Shown here: piece after piece, positions 1 to 8,655 of the stretch
Numbering within the stretch: position 1 is the stretch's first letter
Layout of the letters: every line of letters starts with the position of its first letter
From: Clostridiales bacterium
GTDB taxonomy: Bacteria > Bacillota > Sulfobacillia > RBS10-35
Assembly: GCA_018729555.1 (NCBI GenBank)
Contig: JAHHQG010000026.1
Span: 385,329 to 449,328 of the forward strand
Direction of reading: 5' to 3'
DNA: 64,000 nt
Translations under genes and position numbers: made by a program
The notes under the pieces: generated by a model
Told to the model about the DNA's origin: nothing
What the model saw: only the letters and a program-made list of their open reading frames with translations
Databases searched by the model: none

Positions 1-540
1 GAGCTCTCGGAGCCTTTTTCCTCTTGGGATGCCATCTACCGGTGCAAGAAGCCCATCATCGCCGCCGTCCACGGGTATGCCCTGGGGGGAGGGCTGGAGC
101 TGGCCATGATGTGCGACATCATCGTGGCGGCGGAAGATGCCAAGCTGGGGCAACCGGAGATCAAACTGGGGGTGATCCCCGGGGCGGGAGGGACCCAGCG
201 CCTCCCGCGGGCGGTGGGGAAGGCGGCGGCCATGGAGATGGTCTTGACGGGGGAGCCCATCTCGGCGGAACGGGCCTTCCAGCTGGGGCTGGTGAGCAAA
301 GTCGTGGCGCCGGAGGTCCTCTTGGAGGAAGCCCTCAAGCTGGCCCGCTCCATCGCGGAGAAGCCCCGTGTGGCCGTGCGGATGGCGAAGGAGGCCATCC
401 TCGCCGCCTTTGAGACGCCCCTTTCCGAAGGCCTCCGGTTCGAGCGGCGGGCCTTCTACTTCCTCTTTGCCAGCGAGGACCAGAAAGAGGGCATGAAGGC
501 CTTCATGGAGCGGCGTCCACCCCGGTTCAAAGGTCGCTAG
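1..540 (+). CDS. paaF: Enoyl-CoA hydratase, PaaF-like (5' end outside window)
   Basis: Crotonase-fold hydratase that adds water to 2,3-unsaturated acyl-CoA. The reading frame is already open at base 1, so about 80 N-terminal residues are missing. Visible motifs are the oxyanion-hole stretch [10 protein letters not shown] (about residues 30-39 of the visible part), [18 protein letters not shown] with the first catalytic Glu, and AMEMVLTG with the second catalytic Glu. Both acids of true hydratases are therefore present. The C-terminal RRPPRFKGR is typical of the family. The stop is 12 bases before the next crotonase gene, so the two are in one operon. PaaF in phenylacetate catabolism is favoured by the neighbours. 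A fatty-acid or branched-chain hydratase is the alternative. Confidence 0.93.
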   Translation, partial: ELSEPFSSWDAIYRCKKPIIAAVHGYALGGGLELAMMCDIIVAAEDAKLGQPEIKLGVIPGAGGTQRLPRAVGKAAAMEMVLTGEPISAERAFQLGLVSKVVAPEVLLEEALKLARSIAEKPRVAVRMAKEAILAAFETPLSEGLRFERRAFYFLFASEDQKEGMKAFMERRPPRFKGR

Positions 541-552
541 GAGGGATGGGAC

Positions 553-1344
553 ATGGCGGACGTCCTCTATGAAAAAGAGGGAGGGGTGGCCCTCATCACC
601 CTGAACCGGCCCGAGAGCCTGAACGCCATCAACGAGAGCTTAGGGCAGGAGCTCGTGCGGGTCCTCAAGGAGGCGGCCCGGGATCCTTCCGTGAGGGCGG
701 TGGTCCTGACGGGAGCCGGCCGGGCCTTTTGCGCCGGGGCAGACCTGAAGGATCAGGAGCTGGCGATGGAGGCGGGAAAGATTTCCCTGGGCGATCTCCT
801 CCGCCGGCGCTACAACCCCACCATCGAGCTCCTCACCACCATGGAGAAGCCGGTCCTCGCCGCCGTCAACGGGGTGGCGGCGGGGGCGGGGGCCAGCCTG
901 GCTTTGGCCTGCGACCTTCGGGTGGCCTCCGAGGATGCCCGGATGCTCCAGGCCTTCGTCCAGGCGGGGCTGGTCCCCGATTCGGGAGCGACCTTTTTCC
1001 TCACCCGGATGGTGGGCCTTTCCCGGGCCATGGCCTGGGCCATGACGGGCCAGCCGGTGGAGGCGAAGGAGCTCTTCCACCTGGGGGTCTATCACCGGCT
1101 GGTGCCCAAGGAAAAGGTGCTGGAGGAAGCCCTTTCGTGGGCGAAGGAGCTAGCTCAGGGCCCCTATAGCCTGGGGCTCATCAAGCGGGCCGTCCGGCGG
1201 GCGGCGGAGGGGAGCCTGGCCTTCACCCTGGAATACGAGGCCCAGCTTCAGGAGGCGGCGGGGAGGAGCCCCGATCACGCCGAAGGGGTGGCGGCCTTCC
1301 GGGAGAAGCGGCCGCCCCGGTTTACCGGCAGGGGGGGAGGCTAA
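553..1344 (+). CDS. paaG: Enoyl-CoA hydratase/isomerase, PaaG-like
   Basis: Second crotonase, 263 aa, full family length. [13 protein letters not shown] (about residues 56-68) and [16 protein letters not shown] (about 104-119) form the CoA and oxyanion site. [17 protein letters not shown] carries an Asp where hydratases have the second Glu. That Asp is the mark of PaaG-type isomerases, which convert the epoxide of phenylacetyl-CoA to the oxepin and shift double bonds. The ATG start is supported by GGAGGG directly after the paaF stop. The thiolase gene follows with a one-base gap. The family is certain. The isomerase assignment is an inference from the Asp and from the neighbours. Confidence 0.9.
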   Translation: MADVLYEKEGGVALITLNRPESLNAINESLGQELVRVLKEAARDPSVRAVVLTGAGRAFCAGADLKDQELAMEAGKISLGDLLRRRYNPTIELLTTMEKPVLAAVNGVAAGAGASLALACDLRVASEDARMLQAFVQAGLVPDSGATFFLTRMVGLSRAMAWAMTGQPVEAKELFHLGVYHRLVPKEKVLEEALSWAKELAQGPYSLGLIKRAVRRAAEGSLAFTLEYEAQLQEAAGRSPDHAEGVAAFREKRPPRFTGRGGG

Positions 1345-1345
1345 G

Positions 1346-2566
1346 GTGCGAGAGGTCTACGTCGTGGAGGCTCTCCGGAGCCCCTTTGGCCGCTACGGTG
1401 GAGCCCTTTCTAGGGTGCGCCCCGACGATCTGGCCGCCTACCTTTTGCAGGCGGTGGTGAAAAAGAGCGGCATCGATCCCCGCCTCATCGAGGACGTGTA
1501 CCTGGGCTGCGCCAACCAGGCGGGGGAGGACAACCGCAACGTGGCCCGCATGGCGGTGCTCCTGGCGGGCCTCCCCGAAGAGGTGGCGGGGTCAACGGTG
1601 AATCGCCTCTGCGCCTCGGGGCTGGAAGCGGTGATCCAGGCGGCCAGGGCCATCGCCCTGGGGGAGGGGGACGTCTTCCTGGCGGGCGGCGTGGAGAGCA
1701 TGTCCCGGGCTCCCTGGGTGATGGCCAAGCCGGAGACGGCCTTTCCCCGGGGCGAACAGACGGTCTACGACACGACCTTGGGCTGGCGCTTTCCCAATCC
1801 CCGCTTTCCCTATCCCCTCTCCTCCATGGGGGAGACGGCGGAAAACGTGGCGGAAAAGTGGAAGATCCCCCGGGAAGACCAGGACCGGTTTGCCCTTCGG
1901 AGTCAGCAAGGCTGGCAGCGGGGAAAAGAAAAGGGGGTGTGGAAAGAGGAGGTGGTTCCCATCCCCGTGAAGGGGCGGAAGGGGGAGATCTTCTGGGTGG
2001 AGGAAGACGAGCACCCCCGGCCCGATACCACCTTGGAGAAGCTGGCGGCCCTTCCCCCCGTCTTTCGGGAAGGAGGGACCGTCACGGCCGGCAACAGCTC
2101 GGGGATTAACGACGGGGCGGCGGTAGTCCTCCTCATGAGCGGGGAGAAGGTGAAAGAGCTGGGGCTAAAGCCCCTTGCCCGTTGGGTGGGCGCGGCGGTG
2201 GCGGGGGTGAACCCCGAGTACATGGGCATCGGGCCGGTGCCGGCGGTGGGAAAGCTCCTTTCCCGCCACGGCCTTACCCTGGACGACATCGATCTCCTGG
2301 AGCTCAACGAGGCTTTTGCCGCCCAGGCCCTCGCCTGCTTTAAGGAGTGGGGCCTGGACGTGTTCGGGCGGGATGGGGAGCGGATCAACCCTTACGGGGG
2401 GGCCATCGCCGTGGGCCATCCCCTGGGGGCCAGCGGCGCCCGGTTGGTGACCACCTTGGTCCGGGAGCTGAAGCGGCGAAACGGAAGGTACGGGGTGGCC
2501 ACCTTGTGCGTGGGGGTGGGCCAGGGGGTGGCGAGCCTTTTCGAAAATCCCGAGGCAAAGGGGTGA
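1346..2566 (+). CDS. paaJ: Thiolase, beta-ketoadipyl-CoA type (PaaJ/PcaF-like)
   Basis: Degradative thiolase of 406 aa that cleaves 3-oxoacyl-CoA with CoA. The nucleophile is Cys89 in [36 protein letters not shown] (catalytic His) and [11 protein letters not shown] (second Cys) are all intact. The insert [10 protein letters not shown] followed by [12 protein letters not shown] resembles the matching stretch of PcaF/PaaJ thiolases rather than acetoacetyl-CoA thiolases. This suits the last step of phenylacetate degradation to acetyl-CoA and succinyl-CoA. It starts with GTG one base after the paaG stop, with GGGGGGAGG just upstream. Substrate choice is inferred. Confidence 0.92.
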   Translation: MREVYVVEALRSPFGRYGGALSRVRPDDLAAYLLQAVVKKSGIDPRLIEDVYLGCANQAGEDNRNVARMAVLLAGLPEEVAGSTVNRLCASGLEAVIQAARAIALGEGDVFLAGGVESMSRAPWVMAKPETAFPRGEQTVYDTTLGWRFPNPRFPYPLSSMGETAENVAEKWKIPREDQDRFALRSQQGWQRGKEKGVWKEEVVPIPVKGRKGEIFWVEEDEHPRPDTTLEKLAALPPVFREGGTVTAGNSSGINDGAAVVLLMSGEKVKELGLKPLARWVGAAVAGVNPEYMGIGPVPAVGKLLSRHGLTLDDIDLLELNEAFAAQALACFKEWGLDVFGRDGERINPYGGAIAVGHPLGASGARLVTTLVRELKRRNGRYGVATLCVGVGQGVASLFENPEAKG

Positions 2567-2570
2567 AGCC

Positions 2571-4043
2571 ATGAGAGAAGTCAAAATGTACATCGGCGGG
2601 AAGTGGGTCGAGGCCCTTTCAGGAGAGACCTTCCCCACCTACAACCCCGCCACGGGCGAAGAAATCGCCCGGGTGCCCAGGGCAGGTCCCGAGGATGTGG
2701 ACCGGGCGGTGGAGGCAGCCCGGGCCGCCATGGAAGGCCCCTGGGGAACCCGCATCACCCCGAGGGAAAGGGCCCGGCTCCTCTGGAAGCTGGCTTCTCT
2801 GATGCGGGATCGCTTTGAAGAGCTCCTCCACCTGGAGGTGGAGAACAGCGGGAAGGCCATCACAGGGGTGGCGGGGGAGCTCCAGCAGGCGGTGGAGAAC
2901 TTCGAGTACTTCGGAGGCCTGGCCGACAAGATCTTCGGGCGGACAGCCCCCGCCGCGCCCTACCTCTTCCACTACACCGTGAGGGAACCGGTGGGGGTAG
3001 CGGCCCAGATCATCCCCTGGAACTATCCCCTCATGATGCTCAGCTGGAAGCTGGCGCCGGCCCTGGCGGCAGGGTGTGCGGTGGTGGTCAAGCCCGCCAG
3101 CGCCACGCCCCTCACGGCCCTGAAGATGGCGGAGCTCATCGAAGAGGCGGGGTTTCCCCCGGGGGTGGTGAACATCGTCACGGGGCCGGGGACCGAGGTG
3201 GGCCGGTACCTGGTGCAGCACCCCGGGGTGGATAAAGTGGCCTTCACGGGAGAGACCTCCACCGGGCGGGAGATCATGAAGCTGGCGGCCGACGGCATCA
3301 AGCGGGTGTCTTTGGAGCTGGGGGGGAAATCCCCCAACATCGTCTTTGAGGATGCCGATCTGGAAGGAGCCATCCCCGGGTCCCTCTGGGCCATCTTCAC
3401 CAGCGGCGGCCAGTCTTGCGAAGCTCGCTCCCGCATCCTGGTCCACGAATCCCTCCTGGACGAATTCGTGGAGAAGTTCAGCGAAAAGGCGTCATCCCTC
3501 AAGGTGGGGGATCCTATGGATCCCTCCACCCACATCGGGTCCCTCATCTCTCCCTCCCACTGGGAAAGGGTCCACAGCTACGTGAGATTGGGGGTGGAGG
3601 AAGGGGCCCGGGTGGTGACGGGAGGCGGCCGCCCCGACGATCCCGCCCTCAGCCGGGGTTCCTTTTACCGGCCCACGGTCCTGGCACCGGTGAGCATGGA
3701 GATGAAGGTGGCCCAGGAGGAGATCTTCGGCCCGGTGGCCGCCATCATCCCCTTCCGGGAAGAAGAAGAGGCCATCGCCCTCGCCAACAAGACCCGCTAC
3801 GGTTTGGCAGCCACCCTCTGGACGAGGGACAGCGCCCGGGCCCACCGGGTGGCGGCGGCCATCAAGGCGGGGGTGGTGACGGTGAACCATCCTTTTACGG
3901 CGTTTCCGGGCACGCCCTTTGGCGGCTACAAAGAATCGGGGTTCGGGCGGGAGCTGGGGATGGAGGCCCTGGATCTCTACACCGAGGTGAAGAGCGTCAT
4001 GATCCTCACCCGGCCAAAGCCCGTCAACCCATGGAAGGTGTGA
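2571..4043 (+). CDS. NAD(P)-dependent aldehyde dehydrogenase
   Basis: Full-length 490-aa ALDH-superfamily enzyme that oxidises an aldehyde to an acid. The cofactor site is AAQIIPWNYPLMM (about residues 144-156) and AFTGETSTGREI (about 224-235). The general base is Glu249 in SLELGGKSPN, the nucleophile is Cys283 in SGGQSCEARS, and EEIFGPVAA lies in the C-terminal catalytic domain. It sits four bases after the thiolase and two bases before an amino-acid dehydrogenase. In that setting a phenylacetaldehyde dehydrogenase role (phenylacetaldehyde to phenylacetate) fits well. Betaine-aldehyde or another aldehyde cannot be excluded from motifs alone. Confidence 0.93.
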   Translation: MREVKMYIGGKWVEALSGETFPTYNPATGEEIARVPRAGPEDVDRAVEAARAAMEGPWGTRITPRERARLLWKLASLMRDRFEELLHLEVENSGKAITGVAGELQQAVENFEYFGGLADKIFGRTAPAAPYLFHYTVREPVGVAAQIIPWNYPLMMLSWKLAPALAAGCAVVVKPASATPLTALKMAELIEEAGFPPGVVNIVTGPGTEVGRYLVQHPGVDKVAFTGETSTGREIMKLAADGIKRVSLELGGKSPNIVFEDADLEGAIPGSLWAIFTSGGQSCEARSRILVHESLLDEFVEKFSEKASSLKVGDPMDPSTHIGSLISPSHWERVHSYVRLGVEEGARVVTGGGRPDDPALSRGSFYRPTVLAPVSMEMKVAQEEIFGPVAAIIPFREEEEAIALANKTRYGLAATLWTRDSARAHRVAAAIKAGVVTVNHPFTAFPGTPFGGYKESGFGRELGMEALDLYTEVKSVMILTRPKPVNPWKV

Positions 4044-4045
4044 TC

Positions 4046-5119
4046 ATGGGGATCTTCGATGACATGGCCAGAGGCGGCCACGAACAGGTGATGTTCTTCC
4101 GGGAGCCGACCACGGGCCTCCGGGCCATCCTAGCCTTCCACAACACCGTCCTGGGGCCGGGGCTGGGGGGAACCCGGATGTACCCCTACGCCAGCGAAGA
4201 GGAGGCCCTGGAGGATGTCCTCCGCCTCTCCAAGGGCATGACCTACAAGTCGGCGGCGGTGGATCTCGATTTCGGCGGTGCCAAGTGCGTCATCTGGGGG
4301 GATCCCCGAAGGGACAAGACCCCTGAACTGATGCGGGCCCTGGGGCGCTTTGTGGAAGGATTGAAAGGCCGCTTTTACACCGGCACCGATGTGGGGACCA
4401 CCCCCGAGGATTTCGCCGTGGCGGCAAAGGAATGCCGGTACATCGTGGGGCTTCCCAAAGCTTATGGCGGCGGGGGCGATAGCTCCGTCCCCACGGCGAA
4501 GGGCGTCTTCTACGGCATGCAAGCGGTGGCCCAGTTCCTCTGGGGGAGCCCGGACCTCAAGGGGCGGCGCATCGCCATCCAGGGGGTGGGGAAGGTGGGC
4601 GAAAAGCTGGCCCGCCATCTTCACGAGGCGGGGGCAGAGCTCATCCTTGCCGATGTGGATGAAGCGAGGGCGAAGACGGTGGCGGAGGAGCTGGGCGCCC
4701 AGGTGGTAGCCCCCGACGAGATCCTCTACCAGCCTTGCGACATCCTGAGCCCCTGCGCCCTTGGGGGGATCCTCAACGAGGAGACCATCCCGCGGCTGAA
4801 GTGCCAAGCGGTGGCGGGCTCCGCCAATAACCAGCTGAAGGAGCCCGAAGATGGCCATCGCCTCCACCAGCGAGGGATCCTCTACGCTCCCGATTACATC
4901 ATCAATGCGGGAGGCCTCATCCAGGTGGCCGATGAGCTGGATCCCCGGGGGTTCCACGAGGAGCGGGTCCTGGCCAAGACCCTCGCCATCAAGGAGAGCC
5001 TCCTCCGGATCTTTGCCTTGGCCAAAGAAAAGGGCATCTCACCGGCCGAGGCAGCCGATCACCTGGTGGAGGAGAAGCTGGAGACCATCTTTGGCCTGAG
5101 GAAGGTTCGCCCGTTTTAG
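4046..5119 (+). CDS. Phenylalanine/leucine dehydrogenase
   Basis: NAD-dependent oxidative deaminase of the Glu/Leu/Phe/Val dehydrogenase family, 357 aa. GPGLGGTRMYPY, GMTYKSA (Lys68) and DFGGAK (Lys80) place both catalytic lysines at the leucine dehydrogenase numbering. GTDVGTTPEDF, the Rossmann motif IQGVGKVGEKLA and VAGSANNQL follow. The stretch GGGGDSSVPTAKG and the QGVGKVG loop look more like phenylalanine dehydrogenases than leucine dehydrogenases, from recall of those sequences. The start is ATG with GGAAGGTG five bases upstream, two bases after the ALDH stop. Phe to phenylpyruvate would feed the genes upstream. Leucine remains the alternative. Confidence 0.92.
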   Translation: MGIFDDMARGGHEQVMFFREPTTGLRAILAFHNTVLGPGLGGTRMYPYASEEEALEDVLRLSKGMTYKSAAVDLDFGGAKCVIWGDPRRDKTPELMRALGRFVEGLKGRFYTGTDVGTTPEDFAVAAKECRYIVGLPKAYGGGGDSSVPTAKGVFYGMQAVAQFLWGSPDLKGRRIAIQGVGKVGEKLARHLHEAGAELILADVDEARAKTVAEELGAQVVAPDEILYQPCDILSPCALGGILNEETIPRLKCQAVAGSANNQLKEPEDGHRLHQRGILYAPDYIINAGGLIQVADELDPRGFHEERVLAKTLAIKESLLRIFALAKEKGISPAEAADHLVEEKLETIFGLRKVRPF

Positions 5120-5140
5120 GGATCGAAGGGTACCCATCCC

Positions 5141-5187
5141 CCGGCAAGGCGGGGAATCTCCTGCCTTGCCGGTGTTCTTTTCTCTCC
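5141..5187 (+). terminator. Intrinsic terminator of the paa-type operon
   Basis: CCGGCAAGGC (5141-5150) and GCCTTGCCGG (5163-5172) form a perfect 10-bp stem with a 12-base loop. The T-rich run TGTTCTTTTCT follows. It starts 21 bases after the dehydrogenase stop and is the obvious end of the 1-5119 operon. Confidence 0.85.
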
Positions 5188-5237
5188 GCCGGCCATCGAT
5201 GAAAGGGGAAGCCCACCCTTTCAACGGCGGGAGGAGG

Positions 5238-5963
5238 TCACGCCAGCTTTTGCCTTGCCCAGGCGCTGACGAAATCCACCGCCAGGACGGCCCCCACAAT
5301 GGCCAGGAGCATCATCCCCACCCTGGGCCAGTGATAGGCCTGAAGGGCGAAGAGGAGCGGCGTCCCGATGCCGCCCGCCCCCACCACCCCCAGGACGGTG
5401 GCTGCCCTCACATTGATCTCGAAGCGGTAGATGGCCAGGGATAAAAAGGCGGGGAGCACCTGGGGCAAAAGCGCCAGCCAGAGGATGCTGGCGGAAGGAG
5501 CCCCCGCCGCCAAAAGGGCCTCCCGGGGTCCTGGAGAAACGTGTTCCACCGCTTCTCCGTAGAGCTTTCCCAGCATGCCGGTGGAATGGACCGCCAGGGC
5601 CATCACCCCGGCAAAGGGACCCGGACCCAGTCCCACCAGGAAGATGATGGCCAAGATCAACTCCGGGAAGGTTCTGACCGCCGCCAAAAATCCTTTGGCC
5701 ACCGGGTGATGGGCTGCCCAAAATCCGAAGGGAATCGCCAAAAGAGCCGCCAGGGCTGTGCCGACAAAGGCCATCTCCAGGCTCTCGAGAAGATAAAGGA
5801 GCGTTTCCGCGGCAAAAGACCAGTCGGGGTGCAAGATGCCTTCCACCATCTTTCCCGCCATGGAGAGCCCCTGCGCCAGGCTCCTCCCGGGCCACGAGAT
5901 GCCCAAAAAGCTCCAGACGAGAAGGAGCCCTAGGACCAGCAGCCAAAGGGATCGCTCTTTCAA
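5238..5963 (-). CDS. phnE: Phosphonate-type ABC transporter permease, second copy
   Basis: Integral membrane permease of 241 aa with about six hydrophobic segments. It is the distal gene of a phnD-phnC-phnE-phnE order. The binding-protein-dependent permease region includes GPREALLAAGAPSASI and the PhnE-like ending EINVRAATVLGVVGAGGIG. The only start at the junction is TTG, whose TTGA overlaps the stop of the preceding permease, so translation is coupled. The partner is the other PhnE; the two probably form a heterodimeric channel. The imported ligand could be a phosphonate, phosphite or phosphate ester. No C-P lyase gene is visible here. Confidence 0.9.
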   Translation of the reverse strand: MKERSLWLLVLGLLLVWSFLGISWPGRSLAQGLSMAGKMVEGILHPDWSFAAETLLYLLESLEMAFVGTALAALLAIPFGFWAAHHPVAKGFLAAVRTFPELILAIIFLVGLGPGPFAGVMALAVHSTGMLGKLYGEAVEHVSPGPREALLAAGAPSASILWLALLPQVLPAFLSLAIYRFEINVRAATVLGVVGAGGIGTPLLFALQAYHWPRVGMMLLAIVGAVLAVDFVSAWARQKLA

Positions 5964-6736
5964 AGGATTCGCCTCCGCATGTAACTGCTCCACCCTTCCA
6001 CCAAAAGGACTGTCGCCAACACCGCCAGCAAAATGGCAGCCACCTTTGAATAGGCCGTCAGTTTCATGGCGGTGGTGAGGAGGCTCCCGACACCGCCGGC
6101 TCCCACCAAACCCAGGATGGTGGCGGCCCGGATGTTGATCTCCAGGGTGTAGAGGACGTAGGAGAGCCAGTCGGGGCTCATCTGGGGCCATGCCCCCCAG
6201 AGGATCCGCACCGTAAGGGGAGCCCCCACCGCTTCCAACGCCTCCAGAGGGCCAGGGTCGACGGTCTCCACCTTCTCGCTCCCCAGCTTTCCGATGATCC
6301 CGAACGAAAAGAGGGCGATGGCCAAAAGCCCGCTCATCATCCCAAGGCCCACCACCGCCACAAAGAGAGCCGCCAGGAGAAGCTCCGGCAAAGTGCGGAG
6401 AAAGTTCAAGAGAAGCCGCGAGAGATGGTACACCCAAGGCGCAGGAGCCGTATTCTGAGCTGCCCAAAAGAGGAAGGGAAAGCTGAAAAGGGCCCCCAGG
6501 GCCGTTCCCGCGATGGACATCCGAAGCGTCGCCAAAAGGGCCGGCAAGACCTTTCCCATGTAGGAGAAATCAGGGTGGAGGAACTCCTGGAAGAGGCGGA
6601 CCATCTGGGGGAGGCCCTGGAGGAGCTCATGGGGTCGGATCCCCAAATGCCAGCTGGCCGCCAAAAGGAGTCCCACGAGGGCAAGACCTCCCGCGTACCA
6701 AGCCCACGGGAAGGGAACCCGGGGAGCTTCTTCAAT
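5960..6736 (-). CDS. phnE: Phosphonate-type ABC transporter permease, first copy
   Basis: PhnE-family permease with about six membrane segments. The signature [19 protein letters not shown] lies near the C-terminus, and [14 protein letters not shown] is the ATPase-contact loop. The start is unclear: no ATG, GTG or TTG exists in frame at the phnC junction. ATT at 6736, overlapping the phnC stop, would give 258 aa. GTG at 6676 would cut the first membrane helix. The next starts upstream lie 70-105 bases inside phnC. The frame itself is clear and ends where the second permease begins. Confidence 0.85.
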   Translation of the reverse strand: MEEAPRVPFPWAWYAGGLALVGLLLAASWHLGIRPHELLQGLPQMVRLFQEFLHPDFSYMGKVLPALLATLRMSIAGTALGALFSFPFLFWAAQNTAPAPWVYHLSRLLLNFLRTLPELLLAALFVAVVGLGMMSGLLAIALFSFGIIGKLGSEKVETVDPGPLEALEAVGAPLTVRILWGAWPQMSPDWLSYVLYTLEINIRAATILGLVGAGGVGSLLTTAMKLTAYSKVAAILLAVLATVLLVEGWSSYMRRRIL

Positions 6737-7589
6737 CCATGGTGAGGCCCGCCGGGAAAGCTTCCTCCCGGTAGGCCGCCCTCCCTTTGCCGTAGATGGA
6801 CGCAAAGACCTGAGGGGTGGCCTTGGCCACAGGCCCATCGAAGACCACCTCCCCTGCCCGCATCCCGATGATGCGGGTGGCGTACCGGCGAGCCAGATCG
6901 ACGGAATGAAGATTCACCACCGTGGTGATCCCCAGCTGGCGGTTGATGCGGGCCAGATCCTCCATGATCATCTCGGTGGTGACGGGGTCCAGGCTGGCCA
7001 CCGGTTCATCCGCCAGGAGGACCCGGGGTTCCTGGCAAAGGGCCCGGGCGATGGCCACCCGCTGCTGCTGCCCTCCCGATAGCCGGTCCGCGCGGGAAAA
7101 GATCTTTTCCTCCAGCCCGACCCGCTGCAGCGCCTGGCGGGCGAGGCGGCGATCCTCTTCAGGAAAGAGGCCCAGGACCACCTTCCAGGCGGGAAGATAT
7201 CCTGCCCTCCCCGCAAGGACATTGCGAAAGACCGTCAGCCGGGGCACCAGATGAAAATGCTGAAAGATCATGCCGATCTGCCGCCGGATCACCCTCAGCT
7301 TTTCGGGAGAAGCTTCCCGCACGTTCTGTCCCAGGACCCAGATCTCCCCTTCATCCACCTCCACCAACCGGTTGATGGCCCGCAAGAGGGTGGATTTCCC
7401 CGCGCCGCTCAGGCCTACCACCGCCACGAACTCCCCCGGGTAGATGGCCAGGTGGACATCCTTTAGGGCCACCGTCGAACCGTACCGCTTGGTGACACCC
7501 ACCAGACGGATGAGGGCCGGGTCCGACGGGGATGGATGGAGGGACGGGGAGCCACCCGTCCCTCCGCCGGGATCAGGGCAAAAGACCAT
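6732..7589 (-). CDS. phnC: Phosphonate-type ABC transporter ATPase
   Basis: Cytoplasmic ATPase of the importer, 285 aa. Walker A is GLSGAGKST (about residues 59-67), the Q-loop region is [11 protein letters not shown], the signature is LSGGQQQR, Walker B is VLLADEP and the switch His is in NLHSVDLA. The VASLDP stretch after Walker B is typical of PhnC. An N-terminal extension of about 25 residues precedes the usual family start, so translation may begin later than the ATG used here. It lies three bases after the binding-protein gene. Confidence 0.93.
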   Translation of the reverse strand: MVFCPDPGGGTGGSPSLHPSPSDPALIRLVGVTKRYGSTVALKDVHLAIYPGEFVAVVGLSGAGKSTLLRAINRLVEVDEGEIWVLGQNVREASPEKLRVIRRQIGMIFQHFHLVPRLTVFRNVLAGRAGYLPAWKVVLGLFPEEDRRLARQALQRVGLEEKIFSRADRLSGGQQQRVAIARALCQEPRVLLADEPVASLDPVTTEMIMEDLARINRQLGITTVVNLHSVDLARRYATRIIGMRAGEVVFDGPVAKATPQVFASIYGKGRAAYREEAFPAGLTMD

Positions 7590-7592
7590 CGA

Positions 7593-8459
7593 TCACTGCC
7601 CCAAGAGACGGCTGGCTTCCCGCACCACATCGAAGTCGGCATCCTTGGCGGGCGCATAGCCGTCATGGTTGTAGATCTCCTTGATGACCTTTTTCCCCTC
7701 GGGATCCTCCGCGATGGCCAGGAAGGCCTTCCGGATCTTCTCCTTCCACTCGGGGGAAAGGGACGACCTGACCGACACTGTGTCGTTGGGGATGGGATCG
7801 GTGTAGGCGAGGATCCGGGTCTTTTGCATGACGTCGGGGTCCACCTTCTGGACGATGGTGCGGGCGTCGTCGAAGCTGAAGGCGGCATCCACATCGCCCC
7901 TAAGGAGGGCCAAAATGGTCTTGTCGTGACCCCCCGCCTCCACGAGATTCGCGTCCTTTTCGGGATCGATGCCGTTTTTCTTCAGGAGCACCACGGGATA
8001 GACATAGCCGGAAGTGGATTGGGGATCGACAAAGGCGATGGTTTTCCCCTTGAGGTCGGCGATGGACTGGATGGGGCTAGCGGCCCGGACCACGATCTGG
8101 GAGCGGTAGGAGTCGGAACCGTTGCGGATGGCCTTGAGGAGAACGTCGGCATAGCCCTTTTCCTTGGCTGTCACATACCCTTTGGGGTTGAGGAATCCGA
8201 TGTCCACCTTGCCGGCCCCCATGCCTTCGATGACGGCCGTGTAATCGCTCCCCACAAAGACTTCCACCGGAATCCCCAGCTGGGCTGTCAAAAGATCCGC
8301 CAGCGGTTTTGCTTTGGCCTGAAGGTTTTCGGCTTCCTGGGAGGGGACAAACCCTACCACCAGCTTTTGAGGTTCTGCCGACGCGGTGGAACCGCAGGCG
8401 CTCAAAAGGGGTAGCGCCAGGAGCAGGAGGAGAAGAGCCCACCCGCTGAACTTTTTCAT
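7593..8459 (-). CDS. phnD: Phosphonate-type ABC transporter substrate-binding lipoprotein
   Basis: Extracellular binding protein of 288 aa, first gene of the importer operon. The signal peptide MKKFSGWALLLLLLALP ends in the lipobox LSAC, so it is a lipoprotein anchored outside the membrane. KLVVGFVPSQEAENLQAKAK and the later SDYTAVIEGMGAGKVDIG are typical of the PhnD/PtxB/phosphite-binding group. AAGGAGG sits seven bases upstream of the chosen ATG. A longer open frame starting 51 bases upstream lacks a ribosome site and is rejected. The exact ligand cannot be read from sequence. Confidence 0.92.
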   Translation of the reverse strand: MKKFSGWALLLLLLALPLLSACGSTASAEPQKLVVGFVPSQEAENLQAKAKPLADLLTAQLGIPVEVFVGSDYTAVIEGMGAGKVDIGFLNPKGYVTAKEKGYADVLLKAIRNGSDSYRSQIVVRAASPIQSIADLKGKTIAFVDPQSTSGYVYPVVLLKKNGIDPEKDANLVEAGGHDKTILALLRGDVDAAFSFDDARTIVQKVDPDVMQKTRILAYTDPIPNDTVSVRSSLSPEWKEKIRKAFLAIAEDPEGKKVIKEIYNHDGYAPAKDADFDVVREASRLLGQ

Positions 8460-8553
8460 AGACAAGCCTCCTTTGGGCGTAAAGGTCGAGTCCATTATGG
8501 GGGGCTCCATCCCGTCCGTGGGTTAAGGAACATCCGGGAGCGGGTAAAATTTC

Positions 8554-8579
8554 CCTAAGCTTTCATAAGGATCCATAAG
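8554..8579 (-). promoter_or_regulatory. Tandem hexamer repeats upstream of phnD
   Basis: On the minus strand three hexamers, CTTATG, CTTATG and CTTAGG, recur exactly every 10 bases (plus-strand CATAAG at 8574 and 8564, CCTAAG at 8554). They lie about 95 bases upstream of phnD in an AT-richer stretch. Direct repeats on one face of the helix are the layout of PhoB/PhoP-type response-regulator sites. The assignment to Pho control is an inference. Confidence 0.45.
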
Positions 8580-8603
8580 GCGTTTATTCGAAGGGAGCCG
8601 AAG

Positions 8604-8631
8604 GAAAGGCGGGGAGCCTTCCCCGCCTTTC
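8604..8631 (-). terminator. Hairpin downstream of the PrcB-like gene
   Basis: A 12-bp perfect inverted repeat, GAAAGGCGGGGA with TCCCCGCCTTTC, and a 4-base loop. It lies 25 bases beyond the stop of the minus-strand gene at 8656. The T-run after the stem is weak, so it may terminate poorly or insulate the phnD promoter from upstream transcription. Confidence 0.6.
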
Positions 8632-8655
8632 AGCGGCGTGTTTCCGGTCCTTCCC

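Noticed and set aside
3416-4045. Long open frame upstream of the Phe/Leu dehydrogenase start
   Set aside because: It is an antiphase shadow of the aldehyde dehydrogenase. A good ribosome site and the family start at 4046 define the real gene.
7536-8414. 292-aa frame on the plus strand opposite phnD
   Set aside because: It lies wholly antisense to a well-supported lipoprotein gene and has no recognisable domain or ribosome site.
8604-8631. Attachment-site-like palindrome
   Set aside because: No integrase or flanking direct repeat is present. A terminator next to a gene end explains it better.
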